Shown: positions 9,349 to 16,518, counted from the stretch's first letter. The stretch is DNA of 64,000 nt from Bacillus kwashiorkori (GCF_001375515.1 NZ_CTDX01000016.1:594942-658941), one strand, 5' to 3'. A program made the numbers and translations. Notes: a model not told the origin generated them from the sequence alone.

Positions 9349-10056
9349 ATGACAAAAATTTTAGTGATAGATGATGAAAAGGTCATTCTTGAAGTGTTAG
9401 AGGCTTATTTTGAAAGGGAAAATTGGATAATTTCTTTTGCTACCAATGGAATCGAAGCTTTAAAAAAAGTAAAGGATGAGAGTCCGGATCTTATTGTATT
9501 GGATTTAATGTTACCTGATATTTCAGGCGAAGAGGTCTGTCGGTTAGTGAGAAAAGAAAGTGATATTCCCATTATTATGCTCACTGCCAAGTCAGCTGAG
9601 GATGATTTAATTAATGGAATTGTCATTGGTGCTGATGACTATGTGACAAAACCATTTAGTCCAAGAGAAGTGGTTGTAAGAGTAAAAGCCTTATTAAGAA
9701 GAACACAAAAGATGGAGCATGTAAATCAAATCAGTTTTAATAACCATAAACTCATGATTGATCATGTGAAAAAAGAAGTAAAGCTTAATGATGACATACT
9801 TGCGCTAACCCCAAATGAATATAAGTTATTAATAACGATGGCGAGTTACCCTGGGAGAGTCTATAGTAGGGCTGACTTATTAGAAAAAATTCAAGAAGAT
9901 GGTGTCTATTTCGAAGGATACGAAAGAAATATTGATACACATATAAAAAATTTACGAAAAAAAATTGAAACCGATTCTCGTCACCCTGAATTTATCTTAA
10001 CTGTGTTTGGAATGGGCTATAAGTTTGGGGGAGAAAAAGATGAACCTAACATTTAG
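9349..10056 (+). CDS. OmpR/PhoB-family response regulator
   Basis: A 235-residue cytosolic transcription regulator. The receiver domain (1-120) has the acidic pocket DDE, the phospho-acceptor aspartate in LIVLDLMLPD, the conserved Thr/Ser in IIMLTAKS and the lysine in DYVTKPFSPRE. The C-terminal winged helix (about 135-235) has the family marks LTPNEYKLL and the recognition helix region NIDTHIKNLRKKI. ATG 9349 is chosen because AGAGGTGAT (9334-9342) sits just upstream; ATG 9325 has no such site. It overlaps the sensor kinase gene by 17 bases. Likely DNA targets are the 11-bp phased heptamers upstream of the SHOCT genes (inference). Confidence 0.92.
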   Translation: MTKILVIDDEKVILEVLEAYFERENWIISFATNGIEALKKVKDESPDLIVLDLMLPDISGEEVCRLVRKESDIPIIMLTAKSAEDDLINGIVIGADDYVTKPFSPREVVVRVKALLRRTQKMEHVNQISFNNHKLMIDHVKKEVKLNDDILALTPNEYKLLITMASYPGRVYSRADLLEKIQEDGVYFEGYERNIDTHIKNLRKKIETDSRHPEFILTVFGMGYKFGGEKDEPNI

Positions 10057-11407
10057 ATCAAGAATTTTAATCTATCTTTTTGTTGTTTCTCTGAGTGGCA
10101 TTTTCATTACAAGTTTTACTATTTTTTTTGGGGTTGAAAATCAGTTTACCGACTATCTCAAAAAAAATAGAGAAGAAAGTATTGAATCAATAAAAAAGGA
10201 TGCACTTCAACAATTTAATGAGACAGGAGAATTAATAAATCATAATCTAGGTTATAAGATGCACGAACAGGGAATGACGGAAAACTTATTCTATAGACTT
10301 TATGATGCTAATGGGAACTTACTGATTGATACAACATCGGTACGTTCCATGATGGGAATGAGGGAACGTAATCGTTCCTCACTAGAACCTAATGATTATA
10401 AATCAACTTCCTATCAATTAAAAATCAATAATAAATTAGTCGGCAAATTGACAGTATTTTATCCTGAAGAATTAATAGGTAAGGATTCTGACTTTTTGAA
10501 GTCTATTAAAAGAAACATTTACATTGCCGTATTGGTAACCATCATTTTATCGATTCTATTTAGTTTATTATTTTCTAAAAGACTAACAACAGGATTCACC
10601 AAACTGATAAATGCGATTATTGAGTTGCGTAATCATCAATGGCGAACTCAAGTCCCTGTTGATGAATTGACAGAAGAAATGAAACCTTTAGGGGAGTCCT
10701 TTAATCAGCTTGCAGAATCTTTAGCAAAAGAGGAATCGCTTCGAAAACAATTTACATCTAACTTTGCTCATGAACTTAGAACGCCACTTGCAACATTAAG
10801 AAGTCATATTGAAGCTTTTCAAGACGGTATTTGGGAACCAGATTCAAAAAGATTAGATCAATGTCACGAGGAACTAATGCGGCTAGTTCGGCTAGTTAAT
10901 GAGTTAGAAAAATTAATAGCGGCTGAAAATCCCCAAGTTAGATTGAATAAAACAAAGTTAGAAACTGGAAAACTATTATCTTTTATAAACGATCAATTCA
11001 GTCCATTGTTTATGAAAAAAGGAGTTGAATTAAAGATCCAACTCCCCGATAAGCAGCATTTGTTCTTAGGTGATCGTGATAAAATCATTCAAATATTAAC
11101 GAATATCGTCAATAATGCCCTACAATATACACCGAAAGGGAAACAAGTATCACTTCATACAGAGGAAAAAAATGATCAAATTAGTTTTATTATAAAAGAT
11201 GAAGGTGTTGGAATTTGTGAGGATGATCTCCCGTTCCTATTTGAAAGATTCTACCGGGGTGATAAATCACGTGATCGGAAAACTGGAGGCATTGGGATTG
11301 GGTTATCTATCGTAAAAGCACTAGTAGAAGCCCATCATGGTGAAATCAAGATATATAGTCAATTAAATGTAGGAACAACTGTAGAGGTAAGTATTCCAAA
11401 GCAGTAA
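10040..11407 (+). CDS. Membrane sensor histidine kinase
   Basis: A 455-residue partner of the regulator just upstream. TM1 (about 10-30), an extracellular sensor of about 130 residues, TM2 (about 160-182), a HAMP-like linker, then HisKA with the phospho-acceptor histidine in NFAHELRTPLATLRSH and the ATPase domain with the N box (IVNNALQYTPKG), G1 (DEGVGI) and G2 (GGIGIGLSIVKA). The sensor part contains a methionine-rich stretch (SMMGMRERNRSS) that could contact a metal or reductant, but the signal is unknown. Its start follows GGGGGAG. It is followed by a terminator, so the pair forms its own operon ahead of the SHOCT genes. Confidence 0.92.
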   Translation: MNLTFRSRILIYLFVVSLSGIFITSFTIFFGVENQFTDYLKKNREESIESIKKDALQQFNETGELINHNLGYKMHEQGMTENLFYRLYDANGNLLIDTTSVRSMMGMRERNRSSLEPNDYKSTSYQLKINNKLVGKLTVFYPEELIGKDSDFLKSIKRNIYIAVLVTIILSILFSLLFSKRLTTGFTKLINAIIELRNHQWRTQVPVDELTEEMKPLGESFNQLAESLAKEESLRKQFTSNFAHELRTPLATLRSHIEAFQDGIWEPDSKRLDQCHEELMRLVRLVNELEKLIAAENPQVRLNKTKLETGKLLSFINDQFSPLFMKKGVELKIQLPDKQHLFLGDRDKIIQILTNIVNNALQYTPKGKQVSLHTEEKNDQISFIIKDEGVGICEDDLPFLFERFYRGDKSRDRKTGGIGIGLSIVKALVEAHHGEIKIYSQLNVGTTVEVSIPKQ

Positions 11408-11439
11408 GGATTAGGTCACTTGACTTAATCCTTTTTTTC
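11407..11439 (+). terminator. Terminator after the sensor kinase
   Basis: AGGATTA / TAATCCT stem followed by seven or eight T residues, directly after the stop codon. Confidence 0.75.
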
Positions 11440-11487
11440 TATTTTACTGTCCTTTTTGAGAAGAAAAAATAGTTACCCTCCATTCAC

Positions 11488-11538
11488 ATAAGTTCTCTAT
11501 AACTTACTCAAAAGTTCTTTACAAGTGTTGCTTATAAT
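11488..11538 (+). promoter_or_regulatory. Activator-type promoter 1: three 11-bp phased heptamers plus -10
   Basis: ATAAGTT (11488), ATAACTT (11499) and AAAAGTT (11510) start exactly 11 bases apart; a weaker ACAAGTG continues at 11521. A TATAAT lies at 11533-11538, so the third heptamer occupies the -35 position with a 17-base spacer. This is the layout of PhoB/OmpR-type activated promoters. It lies downstream of the kinase terminator. Confidence 0.65.
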
Positions 11539-11645
11539 AAGAGCAAGTAAAGAAAACAACATATAACTTTACAAGAAAAAATTAGGAAGCGGTCGATGTT
11601 CGGCGTTTCGGTTAACAACCTATTAATTATGAGTATGCTTTCTCC

Positions 11646-11696
11646 ATAACTTCCACATAAGTTGCTCATAAATTCTACATTCGTGAGATGTAAGAT
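11646..11696 (+). promoter_or_regulatory. Activator-type promoter 2: second heptamer array plus -10
   Basis: ATAACTT (11646), ATAAGTT (11657) and ATAAATT (11668) are again exactly 11 bases apart. The -10-like TAAGAT starts at 11691, 23 bases after the start of the third heptamer, the same distance as in promoter 1. Transcription would start near 11703 and enter the first SHOCT gene. Confidence 0.65.
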
Positions 11697-11722
11697 AAAA
11701 ATATGAAAGGAGAGATACAACA

Positions 11723-11965
11723 ATGATGGGATTAGGTCATGGTTTTGGAATATTTGGTATGGGAGGTGGATCGATTATGATGATTTTAATTGTTTTGTTA
11801 ATAGGTTACCTTTTCTATTTGGGAATGAACAATCAAAAAATAGCTATTCAAAATAAGAACCAGCAAGTAACAAGTTCAAACGCATTAGAAATTGCTAAGT
11901 CCAGACTTGCTCAAGGTGAAATTTCTTTTGAAGAATTTGAGCAAATCAAGAAGAATATTTTATAA
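11723..11965 (+). CDS. SHOCT-domain small membrane protein 1
   Basis: 80 residues. The N-terminus is rich in Gly, Met and His (MMGLGHGFGIFGMGGG), followed by one membrane segment (about 18-36), a short linker, and a C-terminal SHOCT motif (ALEIAKSRLAQGEISFEEFEQIKKNIL pattern: R-L-A-x-G-E-I-S-x-E-E-F). SHOCT is a short helical oligomerisation module found at the ends of many small bacterial membrane proteins. It is the first of four such genes in a row, behind two activator-type promoters and a good AAAGGAGAG ribosome site. The Met/His-rich head suggests metal contact, which is inference. Confidence 0.8.
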   Translation: MMGLGHGFGIFGMGGGSIMMILIVLLIGYLFYLGMNNQKIAIQNKNQQVTSSNALEIAKSRLAQGEISFEEFEQIKKNIL

Positions 11966-12010
11966 GAACTACTCTATAAAAAATAACTATTAAAAGGAGA
12001 GCCAATTGAT

Positions 12011-12371
12011 ATGAATATCATTAATGGAATTTTAGCAGCATCATTAGCTTTTACTGGAGGAACAGGATTAGCTTTATTTTCAGAAAAAGAAACTCCATAT
12101 CATAATACAGTGATTCAAGAACAAGGTGGTAATTATGATCAAATAGTTGAAAAGATGGAATCATGCGATGGTGGAAGTATGCAAAAATACATGGAAGAAA
12201 GAAATATAAACATGGAAGAAAGAAACAAAAACTTTGGTCAAATGAAACGATATTTGAGTGAAATGCACCCTAATTTCAGAAAATCAACAACTCGAAGAAA
12301 TATACAAGGGAATGCATGGAACCGGTAGTTCTTCTCAAAGCAGTAACTATAAAGGAATGGGAAGTTTGTAA
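12011..12371 (+). pseudogene. Small exported protein gene, frameshifted near its 3' end
   Basis: The frame from ATG 12011 gives a signal-like N-terminus (MNIINGILAASLAFTGGTGLA), a charged middle, and QMKRYLSEMHPNF up to about 12276; continuing in that frame ends at TAG 12326-12328. Shifting by one base after CCTAATTT restores a coherent tail: ENQQLEEIYKGMHGTGSSS ... YKGMGSL with stop at 12369-12371. The MHP...QLEE.YKGMHGTG pattern is what the gene family should look like, so one base has been lost. The likely product is an exported 119-residue protein, now truncated with an altered C-terminus of 105 residues. Function unknown; a sequencing error is possible. Confidence 0.7.
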
Positions 12372-12435
12372 TTATCACTTTAAGCACGTCGTTAATGACC
12401 TGCTACCCCATATGAAAATTGGAGGAATCTAAGAT

Positions 12436-12624
12436 ATGTTTTTATTACTAATTTTGGCTATTGGTTTTTATTTGTATAAAACAGGTGAATTACAAAAATT
12501 ATTTAGCCATATACAACCGAAAGAAACGAACAGCTCAAATGAACTAAAAGAGGTTATCGATTATAGATATGCATCTGGTCAAATTTCAACGGAAGAATAC
12601 AATAAACTAAAAGAATTGTTGTAA
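12436..12624 (+). CDS. SHOCT-domain small membrane protein 2
   Basis: 62 residues: an N-terminal membrane helix (FLLLILAIGFYLYKTGEL), then a short linker and a SHOCT end (VIDYRYASGQISTEEYNKLKELL). The stretch FYLYKTGELQKLF is echoed in the fourth SHOCT protein (YYLVKTGDLFKLI), so the two are paralogues. Ribosome site TTGGAGGA lies just upstream. It is part of the same row of genes as its neighbours. No catalytic residues are visible; a membrane assembly or partner role is likely but unproven. Confidence 0.75.
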   Translation: MFLLLILAIGFYLYKTGELQKLFSHIQPKETNSSNELKEVIDYRYASGQISTEEYNKLKELL

Positions 12625-12664
12625 AACAAATCAACTAATTATACACAAGAGAGGAGAAACTAAC

Positions 12665-12979
12665 ATGATGAATGGAGGACATATGGGACCTTTTGGAGGT
12701 AGTAATGGAGGATTTCACGGTTATAAAGGAATGCCATCGGGTTTTAGCTCGTTTGACATGATGTTTAATGGGTCTTTTATAACTTTAATAGTACTTGCTC
12801 TAATTGGGTTGGTTCTATATTTACTATTCAGAAACAAAAAACAACAAACTAGAGTTTCATCAATTAAAACGAATCATACTACAGTCATTGAGGCAGAAGA
12901 GGTTGCAAAATTGCGCTATGCCCGCGGTGAGATTTCTCATGATGAATTTCAATCCATACTACAAACGATTAAAAAGTAA
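12665..12979 (+). CDS. SHOCT-domain small membrane protein 3 (Met/Gly/His-rich head)
   Basis: 104 residues. The head is rich in Met, Gly and His (MMNGGHMGPFGG...GFHGYKGM), followed by a membrane helix (about 38-57), a basic linker, and a SHOCT end (EVAKLRYARGEISHDEFQSIL). Architecture is that of SHOCT protein 1 with a longer head. It starts behind GAGAGGAGAAA. The head would face outside if the positively charged linker (RNKKQQTR) stays in the cytosol; metal or peroxide sensing at the surface is a guess from composition. Confidence 0.8.
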   Translation: MMNGGHMGPFGGSNGGFHGYKGMPSGFSSFDMMFNGSFITLIVLALIGLVLYLLFRNKKQQTRVSSIKTNHTTVIEAEEVAKLRYARGEISHDEFQSILQTIKK

Positions 12980-12991
12980 GAGGTGAAATGA

Positions 12992-13222
12992 GTGTTAAAC
13001 GTAACCTTATCCATTATAATTTTTTATTATCTTGTGAAGACAGGTGATTTATTCAAATTAATAAAAATGTCTAAAAACCTTATTCTTGACTTCCTAATAG
13101 TCTTTAATAAAGAAAAACATAATAACAAGGGCTACAATAATCCTTTAGAGGTTTTAAAGCTCCGTTATGTTCGTGGAGAAATTGACAAAGGAGAATATGA
13201 ACAAATTGTAAGGAATTTATAA
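12992..13222 (+). CDS. SHOCT-domain small membrane protein 4
   Basis: 76 residues beginning at GTG 12992, behind AGAGGTGA. N-terminal membrane helix (NVTLSIIIFYYLVKTGDLF), a second short hydrophobic patch (NLILDFLIVF), then a SHOCT end (PLEVLKLRYVRGEIDKGEYEQIV). It follows SHOCT protein 3 by 12 bases, so the two are translated from one message. It is closest in pattern to SHOCT protein 2. Function unknown. Confidence 0.75.
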   Translation: MLNVTLSIIIFYYLVKTGDLFKLIKMSKNLILDFLIVFNKEKHNNKGYNNPLEVLKLRYVRGEIDKGEYEQIVRNL

Positions 13223-13529
13223 TATACAAAGTACAATTGGATTAAGAATGGATGAAGATTCATTATTAATAGTTTAAATTTTACGGATGTTCTTCTGAAT
13301 AAACTTTACTTAATATTATTCAATATGGCGACCAAATACATAAGAGGTCGCCACACTTAATTTAAGAAGCCATTTATCTGCAAACTTATGCACATTTCCG
13401 ACAGACTTCATAAACTCTAGTCCTTGATTCAATAATCGAACCCATGAATTCTCATTTACTCAGGTTCCCAATTCTTATAAATAGGGCTTTGTTAAGGCTT
13501 TATAATGATATAAAAAAGTTTTTAGAATA
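13223..13529. other. Intergenic stretch between SHOCT genes and second recU
   Basis: About 300 bases between convergent genes. It contains an 8-bp perfect stem TGGCGACC (13326-13333) / GGTCGCCA (13346-13353), which may terminate one or both sides although no T-run follows. The minus strand has a short open stretch through the hairpin that I could not assign. No other signal seen. Confidence 0.4.
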
Positions 13530-14138
13530 TTAAAAGTAGAGTTTGTCAATAATCTTTATGTAATCAATTGATGGGCGATATCCAACCTTAATTTCATTTC
13601 CTTTGTCCTCGAATATTTTTAATGGAATTGATTTTCTTCCCCCTTTTGATTGATTTTTCCAATATTCAATGATTACTTCTGCATCTAAGTGAAAAACCTT
13701 ATTTAATGTCTGAAAATAAAAGATTGCAAAACAAATCCCACCGTGTTTTTTAACTCTTTCCATATGTTCTATTTGATGTTGATGAAAATTACTCAGAGGA
13801 AATGATGTTTTGTTTTTTGTTTCTTTTGCATCAAAGTCTAAATACCTACTTTTATAGATACCACAATAATCAAGAGTAGATGGGGTCTGATAATATGCCT
13901 CATTTATGCGGGTAGAGGAACGCTGCCTATAATCTACAGATACAACTGTGATTGGTGTTGGCTTCTTGTGTACAACACAAATATCTTGAGTAAGGTAAAA
14001 ATAATTACTTTCATTTATCAGTTCTTCTAGCCTCATTCCCCGGTTAGAATAAGAGTCATTTTTTTTTGCTAAGTTGTTTTGTTTAACAATATTTTGTTTC
14101 CTAATGTATGATTTCCCATTAGGATAATTTATTTCCAT
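13530..14138 (-). CDS. recU: Holliday junction resolvase RecU (second, intact copy)
   Basis: 202 residues, full family length. It cleaves Holliday junctions and supports RecA in recombination and chromosome segregation. Family marks: MEINYPNGK start, SYSNRGMRLEELINESN, VVHKKPTP, TLDYCGIYKSRYLDFDAKETKNKTSFPLSNFHQHQIEHM, GGRKSIP and DYIKIIDKLYF. The PD-(D/E)xK nuclease core has the usual aspartate (LDYCG) and lysine (AKETK), but DAK where most RecU have EAK. It has its own AGGTGGTG ribosome site, 23 bases after the truncated resident start, so it can be read from the resident recU promoter. Differences from the pseudogene indicate a separate origin, not a recent duplication. Confidence 0.92.
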   Translation of the reverse strand: MEINYPNGKSYIRKQNIVKQNNLAKKNDSYSNRGMRLEELINESNYFYLTQDICVVHKKPTPITVVSVDYRQRSSTRINEAYYQTPSTLDYCGIYKSRYLDFDAKETKNKTSFPLSNFHQHQIEHMERVKKHGGICFAIFYFQTLNKVFHLDAEVIIEYWKNQSKGGRKSIPLKIFEDKGNEIKVGYRPSIDYIKIIDKLYF

Positions 14139-14161
14139 ATTTTCACACCACCTAAAATGTT

Positions 14162-14365
14162 TTAAATAAACATTTCATTTTCTTCCATTTTACTCACTAT
14201 ACTCGGCTTTTTATGTATAACAGCTATTTGGTTAGATAAATAATAATCATTAGACTCATTAATGTCTTCTTCTAATGCCATACCACGATTTACTATAAGA
14301 AATGGTTTTTGCACTTTATGATTAAATTGTTGAAATCTCTTTCCGTTAGGATAATGTATTTCCAA
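14162..14365 (-). pseudogene. recU: recU 5' stub, resident copy (67 codons)
   Basis: Starts at TTG 14365 behind GAGGTGAG and reads [12 protein letters not shown] ... [31 protein letters not shown], clearly the RecU N-terminus, then leaves the family sequence ([12 protein letters not shown]) and stops. All nuclease residues are lost. Together with the 3' part at 8427-8841 it marks the resident gene split by the insertion. It is divergent from yppC with 43 bases between, the normal arrangement. It may still act as a translated leader for the intact recU that follows it. Confidence 0.85.
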
Positions 14366-14408
14366 ATTTTCTCACCTCAAAACATCATACTGAAGAAAGG
14401 CAGATCTA

Positions 14409-15383
14409 ATGTTACTAAATAGGAGTATCGAGAAGCTAATACAACATATTCAATATAGAACGAAAATAGGTAACATCGATAATATTTCTCGAACCAATTA
14501 TTATGAGAAATATTATTTCCTCCATCCTGAAATAAAATGGGCCTTTTTAGCGACAGTTGTTTCGCGGAATGCAGGATGGAATATTTGTGATTTAAAAGGT
14601 AATTGGATTCCGCAATTAATTAATCGTAAAGAGTGTGACCAGTTATTTCACACTTACGAAAGGGCAAATTGGCTAATATTTCAAGACGCCTTTCCACAAT
14701 TACTTCTCTATCATTATTCGACGAAATGGCAACGTCCTTTGTTTCATTTATTAAGATATTTTCAAGTTTCTTCATTTATGGAACATGAATGGCAATATTT
14801 TTGGGAACAACGGGATCATTACCGACTATTATACGCTTTAATTATCAATGAACAGAATGTCATTCAACAGCCTGTCATTGAAAATCATTATTATAAAAAA
14901 CATGTCTTTTCATCTCTTGCATTTAAAATTCAAGATTTATTTCATTTTAGTGTCGTATTAATGCCTAGTTGTGACGGTTCCTTGTATGGAGCATCTGTGA
15001 CAAATTTTCGAAAATTAACTAGTCGGATTGAATTAGGAAAACGGCTTTCCAACATTTTATTTCAAAACAATGTGTATCAACATGTGCTAACGTTTATTAA
15101 AAGTACACCACATACAGGGTCGAGACACGATTATCAACAATATATGCCCCAAAATTCATTTGCAAAAACACCTTTTTTGAGAACACATTTTCCGATTATA
15201 AATCATTCTCCCGTTCTTGACAACAAATGGGACAAAAGGATAAAAATAAGAAAATCTTGGTATGAAAAACCGAAGTTAACAGACGATATTAACATCACAG
15301 ATTGGTATTTAAGGAAACAAAAGGAGATAGAAGTATATTTAGCGTTCAAGCAATGGTTGAAACTGAAATCAAGTAAATATTGA
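14409..15383 (+). CDS. yppC: YppC family protein (DUF2515)
   Basis: 324 residues, matching YppC length. Family marks include TNYYEKYYFLHPEIKWAFLATVVSRNAGWNICDLKG, a middle rich in aromatic residues, and PHTGSRHDYQQY near residue 240. No signal peptide or clear membrane segment; no known catalytic motif. In B. subtilis yppC is divergent from recU, and here it still sits next to the resident recU stub. Biochemical role unknown. A terminator follows. Confidence 0.85.
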   Translation: MLLNRSIEKLIQHIQYRTKIGNIDNISRTNYYEKYYFLHPEIKWAFLATVVSRNAGWNICDLKGNWIPQLINRKECDQLFHTYERANWLIFQDAFPQLLLYHYSTKWQRPLFHLLRYFQVSSFMEHEWQYFWEQRDHYRLLYALIINEQNVIQQPVIENHYYKKHVFSSLAFKIQDLFHFSVVLMPSCDGSLYGASVTNFRKLTSRIELGKRLSNILFQNNVYQHVLTFIKSTPHTGSRHDYQQYMPQNSFAKTPFLRTHFPIINHSPVLDNKWDKRIKIRKSWYEKPKLTDDINITDWYLRKQKEIEVYLAFKQWLKLKSSKY

Positions 15384-15398
15384 GCAAATAGTAATAAA

Positions 15399-15436
15399 AA
15401 AATGCAAGGAGCAAATGTTCTTCTCCTTGCATTTTA
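15399..15436. terminator. Bidirectional terminator yppC / sspM
   Basis: A perfect 13-bp stem (AAAATGCAAGGAG / CTCCTTGCATTTT) with an 11-base loop. A-rich on one side and T-rich on the other, so it serves both convergent genes. Confidence 0.85.
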
Positions 15437-15480
15437 CCATAATATTTTATTTTCGTTCAAAATGGTACTCGTGACAGATA

Positions 15481-15591
15481 TTAAGTAGACGGACGGTTAG
15501 GGCCTTCTAATTTAGGATTTCCTTCCGCCGCTTTCGTATAAGCATGGTTTTCTTTTTCTGCACCACGATTTTGTTTCTTCTTTTTTCCCAT
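15481..15591 (-). CDS. sspM: Small acid-soluble spore protein M
   Basis: A 36-residue basic peptide starting MGKKKKQNRGAEKENHAY and ending GPNRPST, the C-terminal signature of SspM. It begins behind a near-perfect ribosome site (AGGAGGTGG). A sigma-G promoter lies directly upstream. Minor spore proteins of this class are made in the forespore and stored in the spore core; their individual roles are not known. Position next to the ypp genes agrees with B. subtilis. Confidence 0.85.
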   Translation of the reverse strand: MGKKKKQNRGAEKENHAYTKAAEGNPKLEGPNRPST

Positions 15592-15610
15592 AATCGCCAC
15601 CTCCTACTGT

Positions 15611-15639
15611 TAGTATGAGCCTTTCAAAAATTATCATTC
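15611..15639 (-). promoter_or_regulatory. Sigma-G promoter of sspM
   Basis: On the minus strand: -35 GAATG (15635-15639), 17-base spacer, -10 CATACTA (15611-15617). Both match the forespore sigma-G pattern (GNATR, CATnnTA). The start codon is 20 bases downstream of the -10. Confidence 0.75.
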
Positions 15640-15766
15640 CTTTTTGTCAAAAAACCACTTTCTTTATCGAATTAGTTCTAGTTTTGTCATATGGGAAGGA
15701 AGATAAGAAAGCGTGGAGAATACAGTTAAAACAAGGAAATCGAAAAAATTAAAAGAGGTGGATGGA

Positions 15767-16018
15767 ATGAATCAAAAAGAAAATTTTATTAGTTCAGCAG
15801 AAATTATTAACAAATTAACCGAGTTAGAACAACAATTGGATAGGTTGGAAGAAAGATTAGGGATAGAAATATTAAAGGAAAGGAAAAGTGCTAGTGAAAG
15901 ATTATTAAGAAAGGTAGAAGCATTGGAGACGAATTGTGAGGCAATCCAAAAACGATATCAATTACAATTAACAAAGAAAGAACCGACAATAGAAATAAAA
16001 CGATATGCTGCATTATAA
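15767..16018 (+). CDS. Small coiled-coil protein at the yppD position
   Basis: About 83 residues. From SSAEIINKLTELEQQLDRLEERLGIEILKERK onward the heptad spacing of Leu/Ile indicates a coiled coil; the ends are basic. ATG 15767 is chosen because AGAGGTGG lies just before it; an upstream GTG at 15713 in the same frame has no clear ribosome site. Position between sspM and yppE suggests the counterpart of yppD, but I cannot confirm the family from sequence. Cytosolic; function unknown. Confidence 0.6.
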   Translation: MNQKENFISSAEIINKLTELEQQLDRLEERLGIEILKERKSASERLLRKVEALETNCEAIQKRYQLQLTKKEPTIEIKRYAAL

Positions 16019-16024
16019 AAATGG

Positions 16025-16052
16025 AAGCTGGCCCAAATTGGTCAGCTTTTTT
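16025..16052 (+). terminator. Terminator after the yppD-position gene
   Basis: AAGCTGGCC / GGTCAGCTT stem with a 6-base loop, followed by six T residues. Confidence 0.7.
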
Positions 16053-16146
16053 CAGTAAGCGGATGATAATCATCACCTACAATTAACAAAATGCAGAAAT
16101 TAAGGTAAAATAGCTAAAGAAATTGGATAGTTAGGGGGCAATATTC

Positions 16147-16518
16147 ATGAATATAGAGATGTTAAAACAGCAAACAATGCAATTGAAACATACATTGAGA
16201 CAAATAGATTCGCAATATGAGCATGTAAGAATGACAAAGAAACAGGCCGATTTTGAAAAGGATATTAAACCATTTGTCGATGAAATACATCATCTAGTAA
16301 ATGAGTGGGAAAATCACTCGAAAATTTGGATCAAACAGAAGAGGCCAAAAAACTTACATAATCAACAAATCGAACTGGCGGCAGAAAATGTAAAGACTAT
16401 TTCTGTTCAATCATTTTTCGCTGAAACGAGCTACAAACGTTTTAAACAATCTGTTCATTCTATTCAATATATTGTAGAAAAAATGTTAATGGAATTAAAG
16501 ACAGATGTAAATGAATAG
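16147..16518 (+). CDS. yppE: YppE family protein (DUF1798)
   Basis: 123 residues, the same length as B. subtilis YppE. It is an all-helical small protein; the family pattern KRPKNLHNQQIELAAENVKT followed by SVQSFFAETSYKRFKQSVHSIQYI is present. Start ATG behind TTAGGGGGC. Separate from the next gene by 59 bases with a strong ribosome site, so it may be cotranscribed with yppG. No enzyme motif is visible and the role is unknown. Confidence 0.85.
   Translation: MNIEMLKQQTMQLKHTLRQIDSQYEHVRMTKKQADFEKDIKPFVDEIHHLVNEWENHSKIWIKQKRPKNLHNQQIELAAENVKTISVQSFFAETSYKRFKQSVHSIQYIVEKMLMELKTDVNE

Larger units (their letters stand above)
8842..14202. mobile_element. ~5.4-kb segment inserted into recU (gene-replacement island)
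   Basis: The resident recU reading frame stops at KKP(S) on the right side and resumes at PIT near 8841 on the left; the two pieces together rebuild the expected KKPTPIT with about two bases missing. The segment between carries a two-component system, SHOCT-domain genes, a frameshifted exported protein gene and a complete second recU. No integrase, transposase, terminal inverted repeat or target duplication was recognised. The first ~500 bases (8842-9348) hold no gene that I can support. The boundaries are inferred from the coding continuity of recU. Confidence 0.65.

Noticed and set aside
13326-13425. Short minus-strand open stretch (KFADKWLLKL-like) through the GGTCGCC hairpin
   Set aside because: Only about 30 codons, no ribosome site, no recognisable family; may be a gene remnant but cannot be supported.
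14162-14365. 67-residue protein as an independent gene
   Set aside because: Its sequence is the RecU N-terminus and ends abruptly at the insertion point, so it is a gene fragment.
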